From Sweltsa coloradensis (taxonomy: Eukaryota > Arthropoda > Insecta > Plecoptera > Chloroperlidae): a DNA stretch of 64,000 nt. The DNA is taken from assembly GCA_024449915.1 (NCBI GenBank), contig JAMZAV010001735.1, positions 86,858 to 150,857 of the forward strand, given 5' to 3'. The stretch's first letter is position 1, and every line of letters starts with the position of its first letter. The notes under the pieces are model-generated. The model did no database searches and was not told the DNA's origin. It saw only the letters and a program-made list of their open reading frames with translations. Below are positions 1-10,700 of this stretch, one piece after another. The translations under genes were made by a program, and so were the position numbers.

Positions 1-55
1 GAGTTCACTGCCTCGTGTACATATTTTTTAACTTTTTCAAATTGCATTTCATATT

Positions 56-484
56 TCAATCCTGGCGTGTAATACACACAATATTTTTCTTCAGATTTTC
101 TACCTCTTCCTCAGTCAGACGGTATACCTTTGTGATCTGATTTGATGGTAAAATATACTTTTCCATTTTTATGAATGACACGCTTGACTGATACGAGGTC
201 CCCCGGGGTGTAGTCTCCATGCATAACTTGGCGGCTAGCACACCCCAACTCGCTGCATTAAATAGCATGAGGTTCCGTTTATGCGCCCAATCTCACAAAC
301 GGGTTAAAATCTTTTTCAGGTAGATGGATCCATCAGCGTAGACAGAATGTTTATCGTTTAAAAAAAAAAATGCGTTTGTAGCAATCTTTTCAAACGCTGC
401 TGAGGTGGTTTTGGGTGTGCACCACCGCCCTAGGGCCTTCTGGTTGATGCACCGGAGTTGAGACGCCATGGCTGAAGAGCTCAC
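56..484 (-). pseudogene. Unidentified reading frame at the edge of the Polinton
   Basis: Two open stretches in the same minus-strand frame (293-484 and 56-268) are separated by one in-frame stop, so about 140 codons were probably once continuous. The upstream part has a Cys-containing segment (RCINQKALGRWCTPK). The downstream part has an acidic helix-like end (TEEEVENLKKN). I do not recognise a family. It follows the exonuclease-like gene on the same strand, so it is either a separate Polinton accessory gene or the tail of a longer one. The bases from 485 to about 590 between the two hold nothing I can assign. Confidence 0.4.
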
Positions 485-589
485 CGAGGGGTGTTATCAG
501 TGAGACGTCCATGCTTTGAATGAGGACATTGACCTAGTTGTGCTGGTACTTGTTAGCTCGGTCATGTCTCTCGTACGCTCCTGGGAAAG

Positions 590-1070
590 CGGGGCGTTCT
601 TTTTCGTAAGCTGGTCAAAAGTTGACCAGGTGGCTAACTTGATACCAGAGCGTAGAGCACAGGATCGCTCACCCTGGCGGTGACATGCGAAGGTGCAAAA
701 AAACGCTCGGGAAATGTTATATTGTCAATAAGGGACATGAACAGTCTTTCCTCATGTCTATGAAATTTAAACCAGTAAATTCGTGACAGATAATCGCATT
801 TTCATCTTTGTATGCGTAATATGGGCACTGGAGGCTAGTGCTTCTTCGAGAATAACAGGTTAGCTCCAGCATAATCAATTATCCCATCTAGCCAGTGAAT
901 GTCATGTTTAAAAACCCAGACGTTACTAGTCGACAGTCTCTTCAGGGGGACTTTAAAAAGAAACCCCCCTTTGTCTTTTGCAGTCTGACCCACAATAGCA
1001 AGTCCTTTATTAACCAATCTCCCTTGCTATCGATAATGTATTCAAAATCGACCACGACTCCCATGGTGGA
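590..1070 (-). pseudogene. Exonuclease-like Polinton-associated protein, broken
   Basis: The start is an ATG followed by VVVDFEYIIDSKGDW, then a shift to a second frame (835-1017) holding KHDIHWLDGIIDYAG, and then a piece with a Cys/His-bearing segment (CPYYAYKDENAIICHEF). The opening D-x-E in a hydrophobic strand resembles the ExoI motif of DEDD-type nucleases. Proteins of this layout (N-terminal D-x-E, a mid HxxxW/G-D block, a C-terminal Cys/His cluster) are known to me from arthropod Maverick-type elements, usually annotated as hypothetical. It sits directly downstream of the protease remnant on the same strand. The nuclease role is inferred from one motif, and the remaining catalytic acids were not located. 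Confidence 0.45.
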
Positions 1071-1129
1071 CTGTTAGCCAGTGAATGACACACTGTCATT
1101 GTAATGTTTCGATAATATATCAATTTGTG

Positions 1130-1545
1130 GAACACATATTTGTTCAATGTCACATGGTTTACATGTCCAAACGTTTGACGAAACTTTTTTATCACTAGAC
1201 GTTTCATTGGAGCAAAAGTCGTCGGCGCTAAAATAGGTTGGTGAACGCCTCCATAGAGTGAGGTGTTGCTCGCTGCTTGCATAGAGACACGAGTAAAGGC
1301 CCGCATACGTTGGAGTAGAAGCCTTGTGTAGACTTTTGGTGTTGTATGTCCATCGGTAGGAGTGGGCGTCGAGAAAGGCGAGCAGCTCATGATGTAGTGG
1401 GGGTAGTCATAGAATCGAAGAACTCTCCATATCCGCTCTCTGAGAAGGTGATTGCTATCCAGGGGGATCCGCCGCGTGTATGGGCATCGTAATTGATACG
1501 AAGATGGCGGGTAATTTAAAAATCTAGGAGTCTGTCTCTAGCATA
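1130..1545 (-). pseudogene. Adenain-like cysteine protease (virion maturation protease), broken
   Basis: Adenain-family proteases cleave capsid precursors in adenoviruses and are part of the Polinton virion module. In one frame I see the segment that normally holds the catalytic His, read here as GGSPWIAI, followed by GYGEFFDS, which matches the acidic-residue block. A second frame gives the Cys block (VCGPLLVSLCKQRA), and a third carries the C-terminal stretch (110-130 codons in all). The pieces are in the right order but at least two frame changes separate them. The usual His-Trp pair reads Pro-Trp, which would remove the catalytic base even without the frameshifts. The gene lies between the major capsid gene and the exonuclease-like gene. 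Confidence 0.65.
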
Positions 1546-1589
1546 AACCCCTTGAAGTGCTTGAATGCAAGTGCGTTTTTAATCTGGAG

Positions 1590-2960
1590 AGAATCCATTC
1601 TAATAAATTAATAAAAACGTTCCTCTTATCGTCGATAGATATGGTTGCGTCAACACGGCATAAACAATACACGTTTAAAGCGGCAGAAAGTCGGCAGCGA
1701 ACCGTAATTCAATACGTACTGTTCCATTTTGTGGGAATGCTTGAATGGGACTCTATTCCGGCACTATCTGGGGTTAGATCTTTTTGCAAAAAGGTATAGC
1801 CGTGGTAAAAACAACTCTTTCGTGATTAAATGGGCATAATTCTGATGATAGACGCCCGTGCCAGTAAATAAGGTGTGATATGCTAATGCAGTTGATTCTA
1901 TATGACGAAAATCACACTGTATCGGCTCATTAACGGGCACCCCGTTTACAAACACTGCGATATTCAACAGGTCAGCATGCATGAACTGAAATGGATTGTG
2001 GTGACACTACCCACCAAAACTATCGTTTTACAAGGCCGAAAATAATGTTTTTGGGTTTATCTGACCATTTATTAGATTAGGAGATTAACTGAACTCGCTC
2101 CAGCCCTATAGTAATATTTTTTACTTCGACTCTGTGAATATGATAATTGGCCGACGTCTTTAAAAGTGTTTTTCAATTTCTAGGGAAAGATCTGTGTTTA
2201 CTTCCACCTGCTTCACAAACAAGGTGGCATCTAGAATACGTATTTTACCCGTAGGTGTGGCTGTCTTTGAAAACATATAAAATTCAGGGCTTGATCTGTT
2301 TGGGTTACGCGCGTAGAAACATTGTTTAACATTAGTTTTGACGAATTAAATAGGTCAACGTGAATAGCCCTATGATTTCTAGTGTCCTACTGTTTGCCGT
2401 AAGGGCCAGCGCGTTTTTTAAAACCTGTGTTGCTATCTGTGGGCACTAAGAAGCCCCGAGGCATCGTACGTATCCAAAAAAAAAAAATGCATTCGCAAGA
2501 TGCGTTTTGGCTGTGTTTTCAGAATAGTTTAATATTGCTTCAATGTACGCCCTATATGGAAAATTTGTCAGCTTTTTTGGTGATTGAAGTTTCGTTGAGT
2601 GAAATGTTTACTTCACTAAACAGAGAATTAAGCAAATAGTTGACACACCCAGGTTGGTTCGTGTCGGGGGTGGTAAAGTCTCGCCTGACGATTTCAACTT
2701 TTTAAATTTTAACCATAAATAAAACAGAAGCTTAATCACGAAAATTTTCAGGGTCGGCGGGGCAAAAAAATTCTAGCTGACTGGCATTATCAAAAAGTAG
2801 TAGGGGTTTTTATAGCCAACAATCTATTTCCCCTAATGTCATTTGGAGTGGTCTTCAGTGAAAAAAATCGAGTTCTGACTTATTACACAACATGATTAGT
2901 CGAAAATGTCCCGTTTCTCGCGCAAAACAGGCTTGACGCGTCGACGAGTCTGAGAGAAGA
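1590..2960 (-). pseudogene. Major capsid protein, double jelly-roll (Polinton/adintovirus type), broken
   Basis: This protein would form the hexon-like trimers of the icosahedral shell. Recognisable blocks from N to C are KIRILDATLFVKQVEV (about 2,200-2,260), the open frame at 1764-1982 with LNIAVFVNGVPVNEP and YHTLFTGTGVYHQNYAHLI, and a C-terminal block IPTKWNSTYELRFA (about 1,690-1,740). The order and spacing match Polinton major capsid proteins, and the total length of about 450 codons is in range. The N-terminal quarter (above about 2,450) is poorly readable, so the start is uncertain. Several frame changes are visible, for example just after the 1764-1982 frame. It lies downstream of the minor capsid gene, as is common in these elements. 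Confidence 0.75.
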
Positions 2961-3324
2961 CTGAGGCTTTTTCTTTTTAAGTTTTCTATTTAAATCAATA
3001 GTGCTACTTTTTGCGTTTCAACAGCCCTCCTCCCTGCTGCATATGTCTATCAACAGTCTGTTGTACATTTTTTTAACAATATACCTATTTCTCCTCGGGT
3101 TTTTCAAAGAAAAATGTCTGTCAACACATTCCCTGCCTTTCTTTAATGTCTCCCGCCCACTGATTTAAGCCCCTTAATAAACAATGGCTTATAATTCAAA
3201 AACAAACCCCCTAGATAGCTTCCTTGCCACTTCCCAAACGCTGCACTTATTGGAGGCCCTATAGATTGGCCCTACACCCTCCATCGCTCTAGGTCATATA
3301 ATAAAAAAATAACAAAACATTTGT
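2961..3324. other. Gap between capsid genes
   Basis: AT-rich sequence with several T runs and no reading frame I can tie to either capsid gene. It may hold the decayed start of the major capsid gene or an intergenic promoter; no motif supports either. Confidence 0.3.
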
Positions 3325-4275
3325 ATTTAAACCTTTACAAAATGTAACATAACTATCGTCGGAATTGGGGAAGCGTCAAACTTGACGAGATTACCGAATT
3401 TTGTTCTTAAACTAATAGTTATACTCTCTATAAAAGTCTTCTCTACTGGGAAATAATATATTGGCTGAAATATATGCTGACCCTGGAAAGATGGAAACTG
3501 TATGACTCTTAAAAATTACGCGCCAAAGTATCACCCACTAACTGAGGCTCTATAATGTCTGTATACACTATACACGGGCTCAGTGTCGTCTGATACACTT
3601 GGTAAGCGTTTGCTAGGTTGTAAAATGCCCCCGATTGTAAATCACTGGCAAAAGTTTTCTGATTGTTCATTTGCCGCCACTAATCCTTCAATTGTCGGTA
3701 TCCTATCGCGAATAGCTGATACCAGGGAATCTAAACCATAGTAAATTTGGCATGGGAATTCTATTTTCAGGTCGACAGGCTTCTGGCCCCTCCTGACTAT
3801 AGCTAACTATACGTACACTACCTTTGATAGGAAGCCGTATTAGGGACGACTACTATTTACTTTTCTTTATAGAAAAAAATTTTCGTATTGGTCGCGTAAA
3901 ATAAAATAATTAAAAACTCGTTTAGTAATTGCTCTTGTTTAACCGGACCCGGGTATCGAGTTCGTATTGTTGTAAAAAGATCTTCAAATGACTTGTAATC
4001 TTTCACAGGAAAAAACGATACGGCAACAAGAGTAATAGTATATTAGCAGTTAACTCATCTTGATTAGCATCACCTCCTTTTCTAGCGTATCAAAGCCCTG
4101 AGGGTAAGGGGAGCTCGGCAAGCCTCTAGGTACTTAGTTTCAAGGTTAAGGGTCTTGCTAACTTGTGGTAAGCTGGATAATACATTATTAGGTAGAAAAC
4201 CCTTGAACTGTGGGAAAGGGTTTAGCGTCACATTAAAACTCTATCCATCTCGGTGGCAGGAAACACAAGTGAGGG
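3325..4275 (-). pseudogene. Minor capsid (penton-type, single jelly-roll) protein, broken
   Basis: Near the C-terminus one frame reads IIEPQLVGDTLARNF (about 3,505-3,550). This corresponds to the conserved block of Polinton minor capsid proteins, where a V/I-E-x-Q-x-V-G-D motif follows a short beta strand. Just upstream is AFYNLANAYQVYQT, and downstream a different frame gives KTFIESITISLRTKFG, the usual K-x-F-E-x-I-x-I block before the final strand. The N-terminal part (about 4,080-4,260) has a weak LARPLTL segment where family members carry a conserved N-terminal strand. Total length of about 315 codons is typical. There are multiple frame changes. It is followed on the same strand by the major capsid gene. 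Confidence 0.65.
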
Positions 4276-4461
4276 TTTAGAAATAAATGTACAGATTTTT
4301 ATAGTATTATTTATTTAAAAAAAAAGCACTGGCGCCGGCGCTAAGGGGCCCCGCGGCCGTAAACTATACGTTTCTTTACAATAATCTAAGGATGAATGAA
4401 TTATCAGGGGCAATCCCCTCATAGCGCAGACACAAAGTCTCACTATGCGCGTTGACTCGAC

Positions 4462-4689
4462 CTAACATCTCATCCGATACCACCCGTCATTATAACGTTT
4501 AGGTAAATGTATATAGAATGGCAGACTAGCGTCTGCAGCGTCGTTCAAAGTCGCCTTGATAGAAGAGCCGTACTGCGTCTCCACCCGCACCAGTTTTTGA
4601 ACTTCATATATTTTAAACGGTGTAAGAGCCGAAATTTTCCTATACGGAGCCGGGCGGCAGATGTTAAAGCTGTTCTTGAAAGAATCCAT
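4462..4689 (-). pseudogene. Small conserved Polinton protein of unknown function
   Basis: An open frame of 75 codons begins MDSFKNSFNICR and continues with a block (LTPFKIYEVQKLV, then RVETQYGSSIKATLND) and ends in LPKRYNDGW. The pattern of a short basic strand, an R-V-x-T-x-Y/F-G motif, an acidic residue and L-P-x-R is one I associate with a small protein common in arthropod and cnidarian Mavericks, often encoded beside the integrase. It could be a small OB-like nucleic-acid-binding protein, but that is only a guess from size and strand pattern. It starts 22 bases after the chromodomain frame ends. Confidence 0.5.
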
Positions 4690-4710
4690 CTGTATAAAAG
4701 ATAATATGAT

Positions 4711-5720
4711 TTAGATACGTCGTACATTAGATGCATTAATCCACGAATTAAAACGTGCGTTATACCCACGCCATTTGACAAAATGTTCAAGTCTCCCTGC
4801 TTTACGTTTTGTTTTTAAAACTTTTTCAATTTTAAATTCACCTGGTTGAACTCGCACTAGTTCAAAGTTGTAGAATTTACCGTGTATTGGGCTCATTATT
4901 TAAAATCAGCAAGTTCATACACAGGTTGGGGGGATCTAGGAATTACTTAACAATTTTGAAAATTTCCGTGGGTAAAGTTTCAGCATATCCTTTGACAAAA
5001 AACATGTTTATGTCTACCTATACGTACATAGGTCACCCACGCTAAACTTGACACACCTTTTTTAATAACTTTTTTATTCTTTGCGATACCAGATAGTTTT
5101 ATATCGCGAGGTGTCACTTTTGAAAGAGCCAAATTCCGTTTGTTGAATGAACAGAGTCTTTGTAGCCCTGGACCAAGTCGTCGAGTACGTCTATATAACG
5201 AAACGTATTTTTATGTGTAAAATATTTATAACATGCGCATTTTTCAGGGTTCTTTTAAAACACGCTCCACACCCCGCATTTACTACTGGGTCATTAGAGG
5301 TCCTGTTTTAAACCCCCATAGCGTTTCAATAAACTCTGTACGGTATGATTTAGAAACTGGGTTTCCCTTATCTGTCTGGAAAATAAAACATTTCGATTTT
5401 TTTTAAACACTTTCTCAAAGAGCCTGGGCTATAGTTTTACCCTGCTTTTTTTTTTAAAGGCAGACCCCCACACATACTTTGAGAATACATCGATTAGGTT
5501 AAAAAAACTTGAAACCGTAAATTGTATTAGCTAGAGACGAGAGATCAGAGAGATCGCCCTCATACAATTCGCCAATGTTGGTGATTGAATCATAAGGATT
5601 CCGGGGAAAAAAGTTTTCTAATAGGCTTATGTAGGGTGTAGGTTTCTTGAGCTTCTAACCATTTTAAATACGAGGGCGTGAAATACCACTGGCTTGTTTA
5701 AGTTATCTACAGAAGCATAC
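4711..5720 (-). pseudogene. Polinton integrase (rve) with C-terminal chromodomain, broken
   Basis: The enzyme would insert the element into host DNA with a DDE transposase/integrase fold. Upstream frames give YLKWLEAQETYTLHK and then YEGDLSDLSSLA, which holds the first catalytic Asp. A second piece reads FQTDKGNPVSKSY with the second Asp, and a third gives ERVLKEP at the place of the catalytic Glu. Further on are SKVTPRDIKLS and a C-terminal SH3-like tail. The last open frame (4711-4896) is a chromodomain: FKIEKVLKTKRKAG, then FVKWRGYNARFNSWI, with the aromatic cage residues W and F/W in place. At least four frame changes break it. Chromodomain fusions are known in Polinton integrases and may steer integration to marked chromatin. 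The gap up to 5,935 probably holds its degraded N-terminus. Confidence 0.78.
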
Positions 5721-5935
5721 CCCGCCCGGGTGTCTTAAATTATAAAAAAAGGGTTTTCTAATCGACTGTCGTCCATTTTGGATTTTTTTTAGGCGGAAAT
5801 AGACGCGAGACAACTTTCTTATATTTTTCACTTTCGGCTAGATTTTATCTTACCCCATTTGTTTTACATGCGCCTTGGACTGAACTAGGATTTTCTTATA
5901 ATTATCAAGATCGGTTTTGGGTTTAAATTTGGGTT

Positions 5936-6262
5936 TTAATTAAGATTCTTTTTTCTTGTAAGAAGTTCCCAAAGCCCCGGGGTACCATCGAATGGTGTTT
6001 CTCCTATAATAATTTGATTATTATCTACAGTGACTAGTTCATCTCCAATTTTAAAATTTCCGTCCTCGTCGCGGTGAATACCATACACGTTATCAATTGT
6101 ATGCCGCTTGTTGAAATATGGCGACAGAAAATTGCCGGCTATCGGTCCGAACCGAGATGTGGTGAAATTATCAACTTCCTGTTGATTACCCGCCTCTGGT
6201 TCAAACACACCAAGCCTTGCAGCACGTTTAGTTTTACGCCTGGTTTTGAAACGTGGACGTTC

Positions 6263-6293
<31 letters not shown>

Positions 6294-6421
6294 GGTTCAA
6301 AAAGTGGAACCACAATGGGCTCGCGTTTCTTTTGCAAAGCTTTTAAATAGGGCTGCTGGTATCTTCTGAATTCGGTCAGAGTGTTGTAATTTTTTTGTTT
6401 TCTTTTAATGCTCTTTTGCAT
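5936..6421 (-). CDS. Polyglutamine-bearing Polinton conserved protein (DUF8207-like)
   Basis: This is the longest intact frame in the element: 161 codons, ATG start, ochre stop. The N-terminus is basic (KRKQKNYNTLTEF), followed by a run of nine Gln at about residues 44-52 and a second basic patch. The C-terminal half has the conserved block FGPIAGNFLSPY, then YGIHRDEDGNFKIGDE and GTPGLWELLTRK. That ending (a Y-G-I-x-x-D motif, an I-G-D strand and G-T-x-G-L-W-E-L) is what I remember as the DUF8207 type found in many arthropod Mavericks; the number is from memory and unchecked. Its function is unknown. Its position beside the integrase and ATPase and its basic N-terminus would suit a DNA-associated virion protein. 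Why this gene alone stayed open is unclear. Confidence 0.65.
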
Positions 6422-6519
6422 TTTACGAGCCAGTTATTTTCGCCTACCTCCTTTCGTCCATGTAATCTATCAAATAGTTCGGGAGACATTAAAAACATTT
6501 TCCTCAAATCTGTCATTGT

Positions 6520-6812
6520 CTATTAATTAAACTCGCCAAAACGCCTGATAAGATACTACCTAAAAGTGGAATCAAAAAACCTCCTTTCTGAATAATTATT
6601 TTCGTTTTATCTTTAGTGCCAGTTTAGGATTAGTTAGTTTTCGAAAACAGTTTTGTATTTGCAGAGTTTCTGTTTAAATTGAGTCGAAATCTTATGATTC
6701 CCGTTTAATGTATTTACAAACGCACTCTATTATAGTTTTAATTAATTCGTCGTCGCCCGACTGCAAAATGGCTTTTCTTAGCTTAGTACTAGGGATTTTT
6801 AAAACGTAAGAG
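6520..6812 (-). pseudogene. Small basic Polinton protein (core/pX-like), broken
   Basis: The readable start is VLKIPSTKLRKAILQSGDD, followed by ELIKTIIECVCKYIK. Then a stop and shifts lead to a basic stretch and a short hydrophobic tail containing a Lys-Gly-Gly-type turn. Maverick and adintovirus elements commonly carry a roughly 90-110-residue protein with this order: an L/K-rich helix, a D-D-x-L-I-K-x-I-x-E-C motif, a basic middle and a hydrophobic GGF-type end. It is proposed to be a virion core or minor component. It lies between the ATPase and the polyglutamine protein. The role is inferred from similarity of layout only. Confidence 0.5.
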
Positions 6813-6837
6813 AGTGTTTATGTGACTTGAGCCGTTT

Positions 6838-7460
6838 CATTGCCGTGGGGTATATTAGAATAAACCACACTGGGTGTATCAAATATTGGTTTAAAGCGTA
6901 CTAGATCGTTTGTATTCTGACACAGATCAAACAACAGGTAACCGTGTGGGTGTTTAGTTTCATCCACAAAAGCTTGATGCAGACTACGCCAGTTCTCAGG
7001 GTTTGATTTGACGAGCGAGATAGGCTATTTGAGTTTTATCCCGGGGGTTTTTGAAAACAACCAAATACTTTGTATTTAACGAAATGTCTCTCGCGCCAGA
7101 GCCTTGGTGAAATAAATTCTGTGTAATGAGAATCACCGAAAGTTTCTATGATGCGAATATTTAGTGAAAAAACTCAGACACCTTTTACTGTAAGATTCAT
7201 GCATAAGGTCATCAAGAACCACCAGTTTAGGTTTACCGTTTCGTTTTTTAAAATCAGGAATGCCTTGATGAAACGTTACATGTTTTTTTAATTCAGATGG
7301 GGCTGCACCCAGTCTCCTAAACACCAGAGAATGTTTTGAAATTTTGAAACGTCACACAAAGTGTCAAGATTTTGAATCAAACGAATTTCAAACGTAGTCT
7401 TACACTAAAACTAGCCCCACTAATTACCAAAGTAAACGGATGGTACAACACTGGCGGTAT
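6838..7460 (-). pseudogene. FtsK/A32-type genome packaging ATPase, broken
   Basis: This would be the motor that fills capsids with DNA. The open frame at 7133-7324 holds the Walker B strand and its acids (KLVVLDDLMHES), followed by FFTKYSHHRN, the usual block after Walker B. A different frame then gives ITQNLFHQGSGARDISLN and YLVVFKNPRDKTQ, which match the conserved Q and arginine-finger region of this family, and a late PHGYLLFDL strand. Upstream, the P-loop region is recognisable (PFTLVISG, then KTTFEIRLIQN in another frame), but a frame change falls exactly within the loop. The order is right and the total length of about 205 codons is slightly short because the ends are eroded. Confidence 0.75.
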
Positions 7461-7797
7461 CATAACCTCTACTGACCCGAATTAAATAAGTACACCCAGT
7501 TTTTATACACAAACGACATTGATTTTTTCTAGGTGCCGGGCCGTCAATTTGAGTTTCCCGCGATTATGATGTAGAGCACAACGTTGAAAACAATCATGAG
7601 TGGGTCTTCTTGCAGAGACTGTGGTAGCTATTCCATACAAAAGCTATATCGTCGGGGGCGAACGCAATTAAAAAGCTCTTGGGTAGAAATTCAATTCTTC
7701 TACAGTAAGATGGAACAAACGTTTTCTTTAGCTATAAAAAAAAAAGCTATTGACGCCTCGAAAGACATTGCCAGACTGAGCTAAAAATAGCCCAATG
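7461..7797 (-). other. Gap between polymerase and ATPase
   Basis: No convincing gene. One minus-strand stretch (MIVFNVVLYIIIAGNSN) is hydrophobic and could be a relic of a small membrane protein, but stops on both sides prevent any call. Confidence 0.25.
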
Positions 7798-10700
7798 GTT
7801 TTATTTATCCAAATCCGTAAAGGCAGAAAAATAACTATCAGTCAATCTCTGTCTCTTGTTGAAAAAAAACAGAGTAACGTTTTGTCTCAGGCTCTGAAAC
7901 GATTTCGCCCCTTTTTTACGTTTAATTTTCTTAGGATTGGTAACAGTTATGGGGGGCATGTCTGGTTCTAGAATGCTTTTTTTATCGAATTAAAATTAAT
8001 CTTTTTTGAATTTTCAAAATTTTAAAATAAACCCGCGCACTTTGCATACAGTCTCGTCTTTCCAGTCGTCGTGTTTGTTACAGTATAGCAATAGTTTTTA
8101 GACCCCCACTATAAAATTGACTAATGTAGGCGTCTGGGCCATAGGACTCTAATTCGTTTGGGCATGTCTCCAGATGGTCTCCTATCGGTACGTGAAAAGT
8201 GTCGTCTGGGCGTTGAACATATATCAAAGAGTCTGTGTCACAGTATAGTGCCGACCTGCCCACTAGTTTTTGATAACGATAGAGTTCAAGCCGTGCCCCT
8301 GTTGTCACGTAGGCAGCTAGGGCAACGTTCACGATTTTCAAGAGGGATACATCATCTGTATATTTCCCATGTTATCCATACCATATCCTGGTTCGGGAAT
8401 ATCAAGTCTTCAACTACAATCCCTTGAGTGGCTAGAAACTTGAAGAGCTCTTTCGGTTCTCTAGTCATGAATGTTTGGCTTTTGTTGCCCCGTAGGGCAT
8501 AGCGACCCCAGAGTACGTTCAAAATTTGTCTTGGGGTAACTGACGCTTGCCTGGGTTTTTAGCGATATTAGCTCTATCTAATTTAATGCCTTCAGTGGTC
8601 TCGTTAATCGTCAAGGTTTTTTAGTCTTTTCAGCCTCTGTTTTCACCCCTCTGGAAACCTGACGCCTCCTGTTTTAGTTTTAAAAAACAGTTAATATAGG
8701 CAACAAAAAAAGCCTCCTAAAACGCCGTCAAATTGAGTGACGTATAGGCTATAAATTCAAAAGTTTTAAACAATTGTTATAGCCTTGGGCAACTGCTTCA
8801 ATTACTTCTCCCCTTATCCAGTTCCGGCATGGCTCTTTCGCAGTCACTAAAGTGTACACGTATCTGTCTGATTCAAGGTCATTTCGCATGCATTGCAAAA
8901 GAAAAAACAATAATTTATAATGTGCCTTAAAAGGTAAGACGGGTGATAGAGTTTTCGCGGAGGGAAACCAAAGTGGCTTTCAAAAATCCATTCATTTTTA
9001 AGAGTTGCTTTACGGGTGGGCATTCATCCCCTACATAGATATGCGTGGGATGCCCTAGAGGGAGGATGCCCGTCTTACATATGTAGGGGGACAAAGAGTT
9101 GATGTCAATGTAGATTATTTTTTCGCCTTTCTTTAACGACATATTCTAATTTTAAAAGCTTCCGTGCGGCCCCCGTAGAGAGCGTCTCGAAACTGAATAG
9201 CTTGCTGACTTACGAGTGGGTGATTAGAAAGCCTAGCATTTAAAACAGGGGTCCTTATCGAGAATAGCTTTAAACTGACACTCCCACATTATCTCCACTG
9301 TGTAGCCAGCATTTGGGTATTTCCTCATACGCGCCATAGTCTGCTCAAAAAACGATCGGCTAGTGTCTCATTTTTACGACAATTGTCCTATCGCGATTCA
9401 CTTGACAGAGACACCCATGCCATACACAACCTAGAAATTCAAAGACTAGGCCCACTCTTCACAAATAACCATCGACTCTGTATTGAGGAAACTCGGGTAA
9501 ACGTTTTTCCCTACCATTGGATGCATGCATGATTTTTATTTGACTCTTTTCTTCCGTGTAAATCAACCATTTTATAGCTTGAGCTGATTGCTTATCAGCT
9601 CGTCTATATCCGCAATGGTGGTATGATAGCTATCGAGTCTTTTTGCATAAAATTACGACGGAAAACCTTTGAAGAAGCAGACGAAATAGTTCGCTTTTGC
9701 GAAAAGGGTCCACATTACCTGTTTCAATAAATAGTTTTCGAAATTGAAGGGCGCCCAGGCGAAGTAGACTTACATCTGCCACGCAGTAGGCCTCCAACTG
9801 AAATTTATTATCGTACAATTTTCCTAGCTGGCTTTCATACCATAATTCGAATTCACTACGATTTGCACTACTCATATAATCAACCCCAAAATAGTAGGGT
9901 GGCGGTATTGGGCCTACATAATTTAGATTTCTAGAAACGTTAAAAAGATGGGGGTACCAGCCTTTACGAGTATTTAGATTGAATGTTTTAGTAAAGTTTT
10001 TTAATGGCATGGGGATAAAATTTAGACTATCGAGAAAAGTAATATGTTCTACCTTTAATATCAATATTTATGTCCATCCTTGATAAGCGTGGGTATGTAG
10101 TTCTTAGTTACACAATGCTCGAGTAAAAAGTGCGAATCATAGCCTTTAGCATAGTGGGCAAGACAATAGAAAATGTTCGATACCTGGCCTGGTTCACATA
10201 AAAAGTCAAAAAATTCGGCGATTTTGGGGTTTTCCAGAATATTTTTTTCCCCGACCCCACACTTGGGGCAGTCGGTAAGGTCGTCTTTCTCAAGGCATAA
10301 GCTAAAAGGCGTTTGAGCGACAAGAAGATTAGGTTTATGTAAATACGATTCGGTATCTCCAATCTGAGTGTCTGTGTCGATTCTATGTCGTAGAATACAA
10401 ACAGAAAGTGTCTTTAGCAACGTAAGGGCGCAAAGGCTGGATAAAGCACTGGTGCCCAGGAAGGGTATTTTACGGGATACTGTGCAAAATACTTTGAAAC
10501 ACTCGTGATTTTGGTGAATAAACATATCACAAGTGGCACAATTTCGTCAATCTGGCATGCTGATTTTTTTACTGGCTTACCAAAAAACGGTTTCTAAATG
10601 TTTTTTATAGCACTTATCACTACGGAAGTAGCGGCGGATATATCGCAATAGCTACGCTCCTTGCCCATAGTACAAGGAGGCGCTGATAGACACCCAGAAC

